Assembly (NCBI GenBank): GCA_009103225.1
Contig: RHPI01002048.1
Coordinates: forward strand, 955,906-1,019,905
Direction of reading: 5' to 3'
DNA length: 64,000 nt
From: Chlorokybus atmophyticus
Lineage: Eukaryota; Streptophyta; Chlorokybophyceae; Chlorokybales; Chlorokybaceae
A program made the translations under genes and the position numbers. The notes under the pieces were generated by a model, which made no database searches, was not told the DNA's origin, and saw nothing but the letters and a program-made list of their open reading frames with translations. Below are positions 1-12,482 of this stretch, one piece after another; position 1 is the first letter of the stretch; the number at the start of each line of letters is the position of its first letter.

Positions 1-604
1 GGGGGCTGACCTTACATATACAAAACCACTATTGACTGCAAATCTACCTCATAGTACTACTTTGCCAGGAAGAGTGCCAGCACACACATGCACCATAGCG
101 CAGCCTTGACACATGGTGACGTACCTGCATTGAATGTGTGGCGTAGGACACGGCCATCTTCACAGCGAAGTTGAATCTCCGTGGTGCTGTGGTGCTCGGC
201 ATGGTCATTGCATTGTGCTTGACCTGTTGCAATGGCATGGCTGTTGCTGGTGCACGGGTCATCCAGAGCAGTATTATTGTTGGACGAGGTTGATGTGGGG
301 TTGCGGAGCAAGGCCTGGCGCTGGCGGCGGTCTGCTGCATCCTCCTGCTCATTACGAATTGCTCAGGCAAACATTTCACCAACACCGCCATGCACTGCAG
401 CTATGCCAGATCGTACCTCAATTGCGCGCTTGACACGTGCCTTCTCCTGCTCAGCCGAGCGCCTCGCCGCCTGGGCCGCGGCCACGCGTGCCTGGCGATC
501 CGCTGCAGCTGCATTGCTGTTGCCGTTTGCGTTATTGACACTGTTGGCGTGGTTGCTGTTGTTACAGCCTTCTTCGCCCCCGTCATCATCGACAATCATC
601 ACAT
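1..604 (-). CDS. UBX-domain protein, 3' part, runs off the left edge
   Basis: Two exons can be read on the minus strand: about 604-417 and 344-125. The first encodes an acidic, Asn/Ala-rich stretch followed by an Arg/Glu helix ending in KARVKRAIE. The second continues in frame with EDAADRRQRQ and later TTEIQLRCEDGRVLRHTFNA, which reads as the first beta strands of a UBX domain preceded by the usual charged helix. Splice sites are GAG|GTACG (donor at 416), CAG|GAG (acceptor before 344) and GCAG|GTACGT (donor at 124). UBX proteins are generally adaptors of the p97/CDC48 ATPase; that role is family knowledge. The rest of the UBX domain lies beyond base 1 or in a very short exon near bases 1-35. 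The true start codon is upstream and was not resolved. Confidence 0.6.
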
Positions 605-3226
605 CTGCTAGCAGGTGTGCCGTGCAGCAGACGGCGTCAATGGTCGTCTCCCTGCAACTGTTGTTGTAGTCCTTGTTGTCCTGCACACACATGATGGTGA
701 AATGGAGCGGTACACAAACTGCAGGCTTACAACATTGCGAAACGGAGCAGAAGCATGTTGGCGAGCATGTTGCCATCTGTAAGAAACTAGAAACTTCAGA
801 ATTCACTTCGAGCACGCTCTCTGTTGCATGTGCACAACCATTCAGCCTGTCAATACCATTCTGGAGTTTACTGCGAGCCTCTAAAATGATAAAACAACGG
901 AAAACCGACCAGTTTGCTTACATTGCCAGCAGTAACCCATACGGCTGTTAGTGCATGTGCTGATGTTTGGCTCAACAGATCTGTTGTTTGTCACACATGG
1001 TCGCCACCTCGTGATGCAAACAACAGACTTGTTGATCCTGGCTGATCAGCAACAGAAGCTCCAGACTTGTGGAGCGGCACAGCAGAGTGTGGTAAACTCA
1101 ACAAGATTGCTGGACACAGCATGCATGCAAGCAGCACTGCACGCGCTTTACTCAACGCCTCGTTGCACGACATGTCATCAAACACATGAGCCGCAAACAT
1201 GAAGACTACTTGCAGCCTGACAATGCACAATCTCTACAAGCCCAGCCAACATGCTGCGACCACTTTGCGTGAAATGCTGTGATGCCACTGACACAGACTT
1301 CCTCTCGCACCTCACTGCCAGCGGACGTCTTGGATAAGTGAAGAATTGCGTGACTGGATCGGGGCCTGCAATGTAGCGAAGCAGCATCAGCCTGTGTATT
1401 GCTTGTTACAAGCAAGTTAGCCTACTACACCACGCAGATCGAAAGAACACCAACAGACTTGCTAAATGATCCCAGCTGTTGTCCAACGTATGCGAATGCT
1501 AGTTGGTTCTAGATAGTCGCATATCTTGTTGAAGTGGTAGCGACAGCTGCCCAATGCAGCTTGTGTTTTGTATAAAGCATGGCTCCGCGACAAGTGGCAA
1601 GTAGACTTACTGACCAGCTGTGGCAGCGCAGCATGCTGCTTGGTTGCAGAGTTGCTAGCGGTGACAGCGCTGACTAATGCTGTACGGAGCAATGTTCAAC
1701 CAGGCGCACGGCGACACCGAGATAAAACTGGGGATAAAAGGCATGCTGCAAGGGGGCAGGCTCAGCACTGGCACCCGTCCTATGCGGATGCTCTGTCTGC
1801 ACGGCCCAACGCCCTAAACACAAGACGCACATACACACATGCACACGCTGCCACTCACGACGAGCAGATGAGCCGCTGGCCGTTCTCCTGGGCTTCCAGT
1901 TGGCGCCCGTCCAGCTGCTGCACCACCCGATCCTTGCCCGCCTGCTCCTGCTCCGCCTCAGCCAGCCCGATCGACTGGCACTCCTCCTCCATGCAGCAGA
2001 GGCGCAACCGCCGACTTCCCCACTCCTCCTCTCACTGCTCTGCTTGCTGTGCGTCAGAGGAGAGCCTGCCGCATTTCTTTTGCTTGCTGGTGTGGCAGCG
2101 GCGAATGTGGATCACACGAGCAGCCCCATTGCAAAGCCCGGATATCGAGTCAGCGTCACGATATCTTCTCAGAATTTGGGATACTCAAACCCGATGTCGG
2201 TGTCATGAGGTGATGTCAAGCTACCTGCTTGATTCCCAGACACTTTTTCCCCGGGGAAAGTCCGAGGAAAAGTTCGACGATGTTGCGCGGCCGCCGCAAC
2301 CGCAACTTCGCGGCAACTGATGGGCCATGAAAGGAGAGGATTTCCTCCCCGGCATGAAACAGGGGATTCCATGATTCGGAGACCGCTTTTTCTGTTGCGG
2401 AGTGCAGGCCATGATGTGAAAGGAAACCCGGCAAGCAAGGAATCGTGCGACGACGCGCCTGAATGGAGAATGCTGACGCGGCAACCTGCCTGCGCGGGTG
2501 ACTGGGCAGCGACAGAAATGGGGTCGACCGACCTGGCTCATGGAATGTGATCGGCATTGAGAGATGGCTGTCACTGGCTGTCACGTGACCCGCAGCCATC
2601 TCACCAAGGGGACACGTGGCCGCTGCTGGTGGCGCCGCCGCCGCGCGATGGTTACCTGCAAGCAAACATCATAGTCTGAGAGAAACTATGTCAATCAGAG
2701 TGATGTGTGTTGACTGTTTGTGTGGTGTGCAGCAATAGGCCTATCACAATACATGAGACGCTCGCAAGCAGCCAGAGGTGATTCGCTCTGGAAGCGGGTA
2801 GCATACAGTAAACGGGTTTGGTGTAGCAGATGTTGGTTGGTTGACAACACTTCTCAGATGTTGACGGCCATACAGTGGTGCATAAAACCCAGAGAGCTCC
2901 GCTCTGCTATTGACAGCCATGGGCTCATGGGACGCGCAACGTGAGGTGCTAGCGGACAGCATGAAGCGTAAAGGCAACATGTGACAACCAGATCGTTGTG
3001 TTAGCAAGGTTCGTTCACGCTGCACGATCGCCAGTTTGATTGCATGAAATATGAGACAGTCAACACGCCTTTCGCTGCATGATATAGCATGCGGCATCAA
3101 GTATAACCTGTAGCACAGAACACACGAGTCAGTCACACTCTGCATCACCCTCATCCCTCCCTGCATGCATTCTGCGAGCTACTCCCATTTTACAACTCAC
3201 CATCGTACAGAGTGCACCCCACAGCC
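605..3226. other. Mostly unassigned DNA between the UBX gene and the 3.2-kb gene
   Basis: Apart from the candidate exon at 1866-2011, I see no exon I can defend here. Several 60-250 codon open frames exist on both strands but lack family similarity and paired splice sites. The UBX 5' exons and the promoter of the plus-strand gene starting at 3227 should be in this interval. Confidence 0.4.
1866..2011 (-). CDS. Possible upstream exon of the UBX gene (acidic coiled coil)
   Basis: A minus-strand open stretch with coding-like composition encodes a Glu/Gln-rich segment (MEEECQSIGLAEAEQEQ ...) that ends in RLICS directly before a good donor, TC|GTGAGTGG. Some UBX proteins of fungi and plants carry a C2H2-like finger ahead of the UBX helix, so a segment ending in a Cys could be its start. 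The next exon was not found. The assignment is tentative. Confidence 0.25.
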
Positions 3227-6200
3227 ATGGCCCCTGCTCCAAAGGGCTCAGGCGATGTTCGCCGCCCAGTGTCATCAGCGCAATCCCCAAGCCGCCCCCG
3301 CACAACAACGCCTTCCCCTCACGAGTGCCTCACCCGCATCCGGACACCCGCCACCGTACCGCCGCGGCCGCGATCACCATCTCTACAACCAGACTGGGCC
3401 AGCCTCGGGCCGCTGCTCTTCGGGGACGAGGTGCGCGCGCACGAGGAGTACGCCCACCTGTTCCAACCTGTTCCAGCAAAGGGTGATGAGGACGCGGACC
3501 TGGATGATGACGATGGGGATGATGTTGGGGTTGTGAAGCGGGCGTGCGAGGTGGTGGCGAGGGCGATGGAGCGGAGTGGCGGCAAGGCTGGGAGCTTCGC
3601 AGCCGTGGCCTCGGTGGTGAGACGGTTCGCGCATATTGTCACGCATCGGACGGGGTCGCCGACGGGTTCGCCCTTCTCGTCCTCGCCGCCGTCGCCGTCG
3701 TCAGTATCAGGGAGTGATGGCGAAGGGCATGAGATACAGATTCATCCAAAGCGCGAACCACTCCCTACCTATAGCACCACACAAGGGGACATCTCCTACC
3801 TCATGGAGGTGCCTTCCGCCCGCACTGCCCATCCCGTAGAGAGGTACCATTCAGCATACTGCAGTCTAAACTGTATGGCTATTGGTGGAGCCGATCACAT
3901 GCAGGTCCCAAAAACTCTTTCAATGTATGCAGAAAGCAAACAACCGTTGATGACCCCTTGTTTAGACCTCCTGGAGGCTACCTTGTGCAGGTTGGCGCGG
4001 CTGTGACCTTGTGCGTGTGTGTGTGTGTGTGCGCTCCCGTATGTGCAGTTGCTCGCGTATGCTTGCGTGTGCGCATGCATGTGTGTGCATGTGTGTATAG
4101 ATGGGTGTGTGCACATGCACATGCGTGCAAGTGCACCCACCCACCTATACACGTGTAAATGAGTATAAGCATGAATGATACCTCTTATTATGGACAGGTA
4201 CTGGCCAGTCAGAGTTTCAAGTTGCCCGCCTCGCGCATCCCCGAGGCGCATCAGGTTTTCGAGGCCCCTCCGCTTCCCCACACCCACAACGCGGAGAAGG
4301 AGTCCCCCGGGATGGACGCCACCGAGGACGTGCGCCAGAACCGGCTGCGCCTGCGGTTCCCGTCTCGCCGACCCACATCACGTTGGGAGGTTGTCCAACT
4401 AGCAAGAACGGTGGACGCTATGCTGGCAGAGTTAGAGGTTATTATGGCGAGCCGGGCTGAAGACAGTGAGACAGAAACACATCAGGGTGGCGGGTTGAAG
4501 CCGGCGAGGGCAGTGCAGGGCGTGCTCGAGTCGGCAATGCTCGAGGTGGTGAGACAAGTTCACGTGCAGTGCGCGGAGCGGGGTGTGTTGTTGGACCTCC
4601 TTCGCGTGGCTCACGGGCACGTTGTATCTGCCGCTCTCACCCGCGCCGATACACTCGCATCCTCCCTGCTGGCAGCTCGCTCAGAAGCCCGCAAACAACT
4701 CCGCAAACAAGAAGAGGCCGCCGCGGATCGCCTCGCCGAGGAGGTCGCGAAGCGTATGTTGGTTGAGAGGGAGCGCGACGAGACTCGGGCACGTGCAGAT
4801 TGGCTCGCCGCGCGTGTGGAAGCTGCCGGGAAGCGTGCGGAGGCACTCCAGGCTGAGGTTGCAAGACATGAAGCTGAGGAGACGAGGCTGGAGGGGCTCG
4901 CGCGTGCGGGAGCTGTGGAGGTACGGGCGCTTGTGTTGGAGCATGCGAGGCAGCATCAGCTACACACGCAGAACTACGCGAGGGAGCTCGCGCGAGAGCG
5001 TGGGGACGCTGCCAGTAGTACCCGAGAGAATGCAGACCTCAAGGCACGAGTATGGGAAATGGAGGAACGCCTCAACCGCGCACTCAACTCCCATGATGAC
5101 CGGTAAACAGACTCACATCATCATATGTATCCATATGCGTGTGTGGCTGCATATTTGCATGCACACACGCACACACATGGCCCGCTTCTCTCAGTGTGTT
5201 TGAGGAGAAGCAAAGAGTTGAGGCAGCTGAGCGGGCCCTGCAGCGCACGGCCATGTGCCCACTCTGCCTGCGCGAGTGCGCTCACTGCGCCAGCAATAAC
5301 AGCGACGCCGCCACAGATGCGGGCAGCGATGCAACTGACCGCACCAGCGATAAGAGCTCCTCACTCAGGCGAGGCACTTCAATGAAGCTGGCCAGGAGCG
5401 GGACCAGCGAGAAGAGGACGGGTAGGAAGGAAGTCAAGCTGGAAGAAGGAGAAGAACAAATGAAAGAGAGCGAAGCCGAAGCAGAGAGCAGCAGTGATGA
5501 GGACGAGGGCGAGAACAACAAGGAGGACCTGCGGCTCCCGCACGTGGTGCCGATTAGCCTGGTTGACAGCATGAGGGTCGGGGAGAGTGGCGCTGTGGCA
5601 ATACGTGGCGTTGGGGAGTGGGAGGTTGAGAGCGGACCCGGCTACCACCTGATGGTTCTGGACCGGCGTACGCTGGCGATGAGCTCCACCGAGCGCTATG
5701 CCACACTCGCGGAGCTTCTCGCCGCCTCCGAGGACCCGTCCGTTGTTGGCCCGCACGCCCTCGCCCTCCTGCGCGCGCCACGCTCGGCCATGCGCGACAT
5801 GCGCCCGCACGCCCATCCAGGAGGCGCACTCTACCGCCTTGGCGCTCGCAGCAAAGAGGTATGTAAAGGTGTGTGTGTAACTGTTATTGTTGTGTGGGTT
5901 TTCACACGGCGTGTACATGTAGTTTGTGGCGTCGTCGAGGCCGGTTACACCCGGCGGGGACTCGTCGCACCGATCCAGGAGCTCCTCGGGGACGAGGCCC
6001 TCTTCGGCCATGCTGCGGAGAAGCAGGCCGCCCACGCCGGGGACGGCTGCGAGCACAAGGCCACCCACACCCACCAACAACAACAGCACCAACAACATCA
6101 ACACCAACAGACCCCCCTCACCCGCATCAGCACAGAACAGCCGCCCCGCAACGCCCTCATGTAAGGGACTGTTGGTTATTGTGTGCAACTTCTGACTGAC

Positions 6201-7833
6201 CACACGTATGTTGACATATGTGTGTACACGCAGCCGGGAGGGCGCAGAGCTACATGTTGGCGGGTTCTCCCGGTGCAACGTCTGTGGAGTCGATTGGTAG
6301 CTGGAGCGGTTACCTCGTTCGTAGCGTGGCGACGGGTATGTACAGCGTGTTCGGGACATCGGGTGGCGCGGGTCTGTGGGCCAACATGCGGGATGGTTTG
6401 CCCTCAAGCTTCTTCCGCGAGGGGTCGGACGCGGCGGAGCGGGAGATGGAGATGGTGCTTGTGCAGGAGGCACTGTGGCACTACGGCGTACGCCTCAAGC
6501 GCATATTCAGCCACTATGCGCTATTTGCGGGAACCGTTGGCATAGACAACCCATTCACGCTCGGCGCCAAGTCCTTTGCTATCTTTGTAAGAGATTGCCG
6601 CCTCAAGCTCAAGGATGTCGATGTCAATCGCATATTCATGGAGGTCAACAACAACAGCAGCAACACCAACAACACCAACAGCAGCAACAGCAACAACTCA
6701 GCCGCACGCCCGCCAAGCGCACCCACACAAGTCATGCAGATGGCTCGGATGCTATCAAGGACCCTCAGCAGAGCACCGGTAAGTTCAAGTTGTGCATGGG
6801 GCACACCACGCTAGCTCAACGTGTGATATGTCATTGACTCATGTTTCTCTTCAGCAGAAGGTTGACGATGTGACGTCGGATCCCGATGAGGTGAGCGGCT
6901 CCCGGCAGATGGACTTCTCAGAGTTTGTGGAAAGCATCGTGGTGAGTCTGGCTGTCTATCTCTCACTGCCTGCGTGCGTGCGTGCACGCGCACATGCAAG
7001 TGTGCGTGCATGTGCGCGTTTGTGCACACTGGAGGACAGACTGAGACAGTGTTACATATGCAGAGGCTGGCGCATCAAAAGTACTGTTATGCGGGCAAGG
7101 GCATGGCGTTGAGTGCGGCTGTGAGACGGGTGCTGACAGCGCACGTGATAAAGCGCGCGTGTGCTCTCGAGAAGGACGAGAAGCTGGAGGAGGAGGCGGC
7201 CCGGCCCGAGACCCAGGCCGTAGTGAAGCGCCACAGAAGCAAACTGCTGAAGCTCTTCAAGCACTTCTCTCGCGGGACCAGCAGCGCCGCGGGCGAGTAC
7301 AACAACGCCGGCAACATGTCCTACGATGAGTGGGGCGCCTTTGTTCGTCGCGGTGGCATCACCGGCACCAAACTCTCCATCACCAAGGTTGGGAACAGAG
7401 AATGCGCTGCAGGCACTTTGGGATGCGTCCGCATGATTGTGCATGTGTGGCACAGCTCATCATAAATGCAAGTGTGGTGGGTGCCATTGCACTCACTTGT
7501 GTGTCCCGTAGGCGATGTCGTTCTTTGTGTTGGCCAACGGTGAGCGCACGTTGGAGGACGGCACTGTTGGCAAATCCGACAGCGACGAGCAGTCTATGCT
7601 GTAAGCGGACATACTTTGTAGTATGCCCCAGTTTGCACATACACGCGCAGTTAACTTGCTTATACTAATCAAAGTATCTACTCACTTGCAGGTTTGACGA
7701 GTTTGTGTACGGCTTGCTGATGTGTGCGGCAATCTGGGGCTGCGCGGGACCCAAGGGAACACTGGCCGATCACCTCGACTCTCTGCTGGAAACACGTGTG
7801 TACGACCACATGCGCAAGCAGGCTATTGCTTGA
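3227..7833 (+). CDS. Axonemal-type coiled-coil protein with degenerate EF-hand C-terminus
   Basis: Nine exons keep frame throughout: 3227-3843, 4209-5102, 5195-5858, 5923-6160, 6234-6778, 6855-6941, 7064-7387, 7512-7600 and 7692-7833, giving 1199 residues. The start CAGCCATGG is a good initiation context. Residues about 300-500 (exon 2) form a long Arg/Glu/Ala coiled coil. It opens with VVRQVHVQCAERGVLLDLLR, which resembles the axonemal dynein light chain (p28/AXDND1) domain. A CPLC...CAHC cysteine cluster follows in exon 3, then low-complexity TP/SP and poly-Asn tracts. The C-terminal third has helix-loop segments such as RIFSHYALFAG and DFSEFVESIV that look like degenerate EF-hands. A structural role in flagella is inferred from the coiled-coil similarity and from the other ciliary genes in the window. 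I do not recognise a one-to-one named orthologue. Confidence 0.75.
4010..4150 (+). repeat. TG/CA-rich simple repeat in intron 1
   Basis: The first intron of the coiled-coil gene contains a run of TG dinucleotides near 4014-4032 followed by imperfect TGTGTGCATG units. Similar CA/TG-rich intron segments occur at about 5150, 6970, 33870-34130, 43190-43450 and 59200, so this is a genome-wide habit of introns here. Confidence 0.8.
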
Positions 7834-8211
7834 TGTAGCAAGAGTTGCTCACACCGTTGTGTATATCAGCATGGGTGTGCATGCCACCAATGCAAATGCT
7901 TGGCACACCAGAGCATGGCAAACCTTGCATGGCGGTAGCATCAAAAGTCTTACACATTGCTCACTTCTTGCACACAAGCGGCCACGAGCAGACTATGTGA
8001 CACATAGACGGATGCATCCTCATACAGCACCGTAGACTACTGTCACCGTGGAGCATTTAGCAAATTGAACTGCTGCGCACGATTGTATGCGTAAGCATTA
8101 CTAGTTATGTATACGACAGCTGGCCCCCACTGCCAGTTGGCAATACCCAGAGTTTGTTCACTTCTAACCTTAGCTTGTGACTACTGTAGTGCACTGATGA
8201 ACAACTGCAAG
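7834..8211. other. Convergent 3' intergenic spacer
   Basis: This is the 378-bp gap between the plus-strand coiled-coil gene and the minus-strand HCF173 gene. Both 3' UTRs must lie here. No further exon or strong repeat was seen. Confidence 0.6.
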
Positions 8212-11200
8212 TCAGGTGTTGCGTTCCAACACTGCCAGGGCGGGCGTCAAGTAGTTGTTGGCCTTGTCTGGCAAATGCGCGACCTGAGACCAACATGGTT
8301 GCATTAGCGCTTCATGCATAAAGCTTTCCACACAATTTTGTATATAGCATGTGATGCGGTGCGGGCATACCAGCTCGTATTGTGCGGATGAGGCGTTGCT
8401 GTACTCGTAGCAAACTTCAAAAGACTTGTTCCTGGCGGCGCTGTCGTGAAGGGCTTTCAAACACACATCCGCAACATCTGCGCAGCTAATGCCCTGCAGT
8501 AGGATGGCAGATTTTAACCACCTAGTTGATACATCCAACAAATCAATAATACATGAAACCCTGCGGCTATGTTATGAAAAAACAGAAGGTAAGGTGCTGC
8601 TTGACCCGCGTAAATGTACCTGGGTGATGCGGTCGCCTTGATCAAAAACAAGAGCACGGCTGCCGCCAGGTTCTTCCTGTGGATGACATTAACACGGCTC
8701 AGCAGGCAACTCTAGTAGCTACAACCAGGCCAAAGCAATGATGCAGAATACCACGTACCCTCAACAAGCCTGGTCGTACGATCGTGTATCCCAACCCCGA
8801 ATTCCTCAATGACGTTTCGCCAGCCTGCTTTGCTTTGACAACCTTCTCCTTGTGCTCCGGGTCCACGCCATTTCCAGCGCATGACACCAAGATGAAATCC
8901 GGCTCCTCGCCAGCCTATTAAGCATACAGTAGCCATGACAACGTCAAGCATCCTCCAGGATACAGTATAGAGTAGTAGTGTTTGTGAGCAGACATGTGCA
9001 GTAACGGTCAGGTCATGATGCATTGGTTACAACAACAGCATGACTACCTCATACCTTACTACTCCACAGCTGATGTGAACATGTGCCAAAGTGTCAAGTA
9101 CTATTGCTGAAAATTCTGAGAACCTAGGGATACACTTGCTATGGCAGTAAGCTGCATACCCACAGTCAAGCTCACCTATTGTTTCAATGCTTTGACAACG
9201 TTTTGCTTGCCTTACATGCATCCAATTATTATTGGTTACATATTTTTGGTCTCAGACTCCCCAGCCGAGTTGACGATGCTAGTATGGCTAGTTGGTGCAA
9301 TAGCAGTAGTGTTGCACTTGACCTTCACAACAGTAGATACATTGCAACTGGTTGATAGAACACAATAAACACGCAACGATGACGGACTTACCGGGAAGGC
9401 CTTGACAAACTCAATCTCAAGCCGGAAATCGCTGAGCTCTTCCTCAGGGGTCTTTGTGGCCGGTGTTGGTGACCTCATTCGTTGCTACATCAACACCAAA
9501 GCCTCATCAGTGAGAGAAGAGGCATAGAGAGCACTACTATGCAGACGATTGAGGCAAGTTTTGCAACATACAATTCCTCACCTTTTTGGACTCGTATCTG
9601 AATGCGATTCGTCGCACGGAGCGAGGATCAAGCGGCGGCGCGGGATTGGTTGAGGGCTCAAAGGCTGAGAAAGGTATTCGTACCTGCAGCCGAAAGATGT
9701 ATGGTAATCGTTTTCTTGAAGGGCACAAACAGTGCATGAAGAATCAACCAGTTGTGTGCACACACCGTGCTGAAAGTGTTGTTCTTTGCGTTGAACTTAG
9801 CCGCATAAGACACACTGGCGCCATCCTCAGTTTGGGTTGTCAGCACCAAAGAGAATGGTCGGCCGTCGCCGCACGCGCGCAAGAGAATGCCCTCATACCT
9901 TATACGCACACCAAGCAATCACACATATACAATGCTAGTGACTTTCACCGTTTGTTCAACTTGTAATGCATAGCAACGTGCCGTGCGCTGGCACCAAGCG
10001 TGTACAGTATAATTCCAATATTTATGTACCTGGCCAAGTCTCGGCCATCACCGATGTGCAAGTCCATTGATGTCTCTGCTGAGCTACCCTTTGAGTAAAG
10101 ATATCCTGCGTTGCACAACAGGTCAAGCAAGTGATCACTCATTCATCCATCAATATATTCTACTGCTTGACATGCAGCGCAACAAATCGTTTATTGGTAC
10201 GCACCATTGAAGACAGCGGAACCCCTCTCTGTCAACTCCAACGAAGCTTTATCACGCTGATTGAGCTTAATTTTCCCAAACGCCAAATCCGCCGCACGCC
10301 CAACGTTCAAGGATGTCTCCCAAGCATCCACCGTCGTCCTCTTCTTAAAGTCCACCAACCGCAGCTTGCTTTTGCTGGAGAGGCCTGCTCTCCTTGTCGC
10401 CAAACTGTTGTTGTAATCCTACAACATGTTGACGCACGCGTTACTACAAACGCAAACAACGGAATGCAATGCGCATAACTGATATTGTGTCTGAATGAGC
10501 TCAACCTGGAAGGCTTTCGCCAAGTTCTGCACCCCCTGTTGTTCAACTCGGGTAATGTCCACAGCGAGCGTTGAGCGTGCCCTCGCACAATAGATGACCT
10601 TCTGGCAACCCTCCACAGCTTGCGCGAGCGTGCTCGGTTCACCCACGTCACCCACAACCACCTCCACCGAGCGCGGAATGATTTCCAGAGCTGCTTCATC
10701 TGCTCGCCGCAACAGAGCCTGCACATGGCCACAACCGTGTGATCACGTGTCACAACGCATGGATCCAGTGCGAGGTTCTTCACAGTGTTGCATGCCCTGT
10801 GCACGCAATGCTGTACACAGTCAGGCAGTATCTCACCTTGACAGTGTATCCTCGAAGCAGCAGCTTACGCAACAACACTCGGCCCACGCGGCCAGTGGCT
10901 CCCACAACTAGAACCTTTGTAAACCTGCAAGAGATAGTCATAGATGATATATATGTAACAACAGCGACACTGGGTACACAATTGAATCTGGTGTCCAAGC
11001 AGTGGCGAGCACTCACCGCGCATTAGGCTCCTCAAAGTCACAGTACGGGCCGCCTATGTCGATGTAATCTTCGTCCACGCCTGGACCACCCATGACCTAA
11101 TGCCAAAAAAAACATTACACATAGCCTTGTAGTTGCAGGTGCATGCACTCAGTGCGAAGCCTAGTACAGATGAGCCTGCATGCATAGGTGTTTACAGCCC

Positions 11201-11999
11201 TTCTTTACTCACTTGCCCAAGAGCTGAGAACTTTTTCCACACGTCATCCACAAACTGCCTGGATTTCCTCCCGAGTCCGATCGGGTTCACATCGTCCAGG
11301 GTGAGGGCCTGATCCTCCTTCTCCTTCTCCTTCTGAGCTACTCGCTGCGGCGCCTTCTCTTCCGAATCACTGTCAAAACAGGTCAGGATGTTTGCACAAC
11401 GTTGTGCAGGTTGGTTACTCATTGAACTGGTGAATGGCGCATAGAGCAGCGCAATGAGCACGCAACACGAACTGCAAAGCATGGCAAGGCCTGTTCGGCA
11501 TTGATTAAGTTCAGCAATGCATGTGAAGATGAACTGCACGGTGTCACCAAATAAAGTGCATGACACCGACAAGACCAGCACAAGGAACAGCAACAGTCAA
11601 CTACATGCTGGACAGTGGCATTGCAATGAGATCAGCACGATTGCAATCCAGCTGGAATGTGGCAACGGCATTGCCAGCTGTCAAAGCAACAACTAACGTA
11701 CAACTGCCATCCCACGCACACAGCCCATGCACTAGTATGTATGCTAATTGTTGAAGTCAGCAGGGTGTGCAATGCGCAATGCAAGACCAAATACGACGCT
11801 TCGACGACTACTGATCACCATGTCAATTGTAACGTCCTAACCATTTTACTCACTTGCTCGTGGCAGACACACGCTTTGGTCCAATCCTTGCGCCATTCCC
11901 CCCGCTGCGCCTGGTCGACTGAGAAGTAGCGGCAGGAGCAGGCGACGGCCGCTGGCCCCACAGAGCGGACTGCGCTCTGCCCACCAGGCAGCGCTCCAT
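8212..11999 (-). CDS. HCF173: HCF173, plastid psbA translation factor (SDR plus CIA30)
   Basis: Fourteen minus-strand exons join in frame: 11999-11854, 11369-11213, 11096-11017, 10924-10837, 10718-10506, 10418-10205, 10105-10030, 9898-9766, 9683-9582, 9484-9392, 8914-8759, 8676-8620, 8493-8371 and 8283-8212, giving 569 residues. The start is the first Met after an in-frame stop, and the first exon is a Ser/Arg/Ala-rich chloroplast transit peptide (MERCLVGRAQSALWG). An atypical short-chain dehydrogenase Rossmann motif, VLVVGATGRVG, lies near residue 132. A CIA30-like beta domain follows, with VRIPFSAFEP and LDPRSVRRIAFRYESKK. The rest of the Rossmann fold ends in HLPDKANNYLTPAL. In plants HCF173 binds the psbA mRNA 5' UTR and activates D1 synthesis; that function is family knowledge. 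This gene is the strongest evidence that the organism is photosynthetic. Confidence 0.95.
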
Positions 12000-12482
12000 G
12001 ACAGCAGCTGGTCCACGCCTCCAAATACGCTCCGATCCCGCGTAATGTGCTCCCGGCTACCGCCGCCGCCGCCACCGCCCACGGCCAGCACCACACCCAC
12101 CCCCATTCTGAGAGCCACACATAATGTCGCCCAGATGAGGCAGGGATGCCCCTCCGCGGCGACGCCACACCTCGCGCAGCGCGCATCGCTGGTCGCGCGA
12201 CAAGTTTATGTAAAGCTAGAGAATGCAATTGAATCCACCAGCTAACGTTCTTCACGAAGTGCTACACTAAGATCACACACCCCAAAAGGTTTACATAACG
12301 TTGTCGACTAACGTCGCGGAACTGAATATGCAAGTTGCTGCCTGAACGGGCTTTATCTTAGGACTTGGCAGCAACGCACGTAGGGCCTTCCACGTCGACT
12401 GCCTTTGAGTATGCATTCCACTGAGGGCATGCCATGCAAGCCCTAACCTGGCCCCTCCTGGCTCTGTTGTGCATTGTCCAGC
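12000..12482. promoter_or_regulatory. Divergent promoter region HCF173 / TPR-MBL gene
   Basis: The two start codons are 483 bp apart on opposite strands, so both promoters must lie here or overlap. The HCF173-proximal half is rich in CCG/CGC. I see no clear TATA box or telobox. Confidence 0.5.

Noticed and set aside
2216-2665. Overlapping open frames of 74-149 codons on both strands around 2.2-2.7 kb
   Set aside because: No family similarity, no splice partners, and mutual overlap in several frames.
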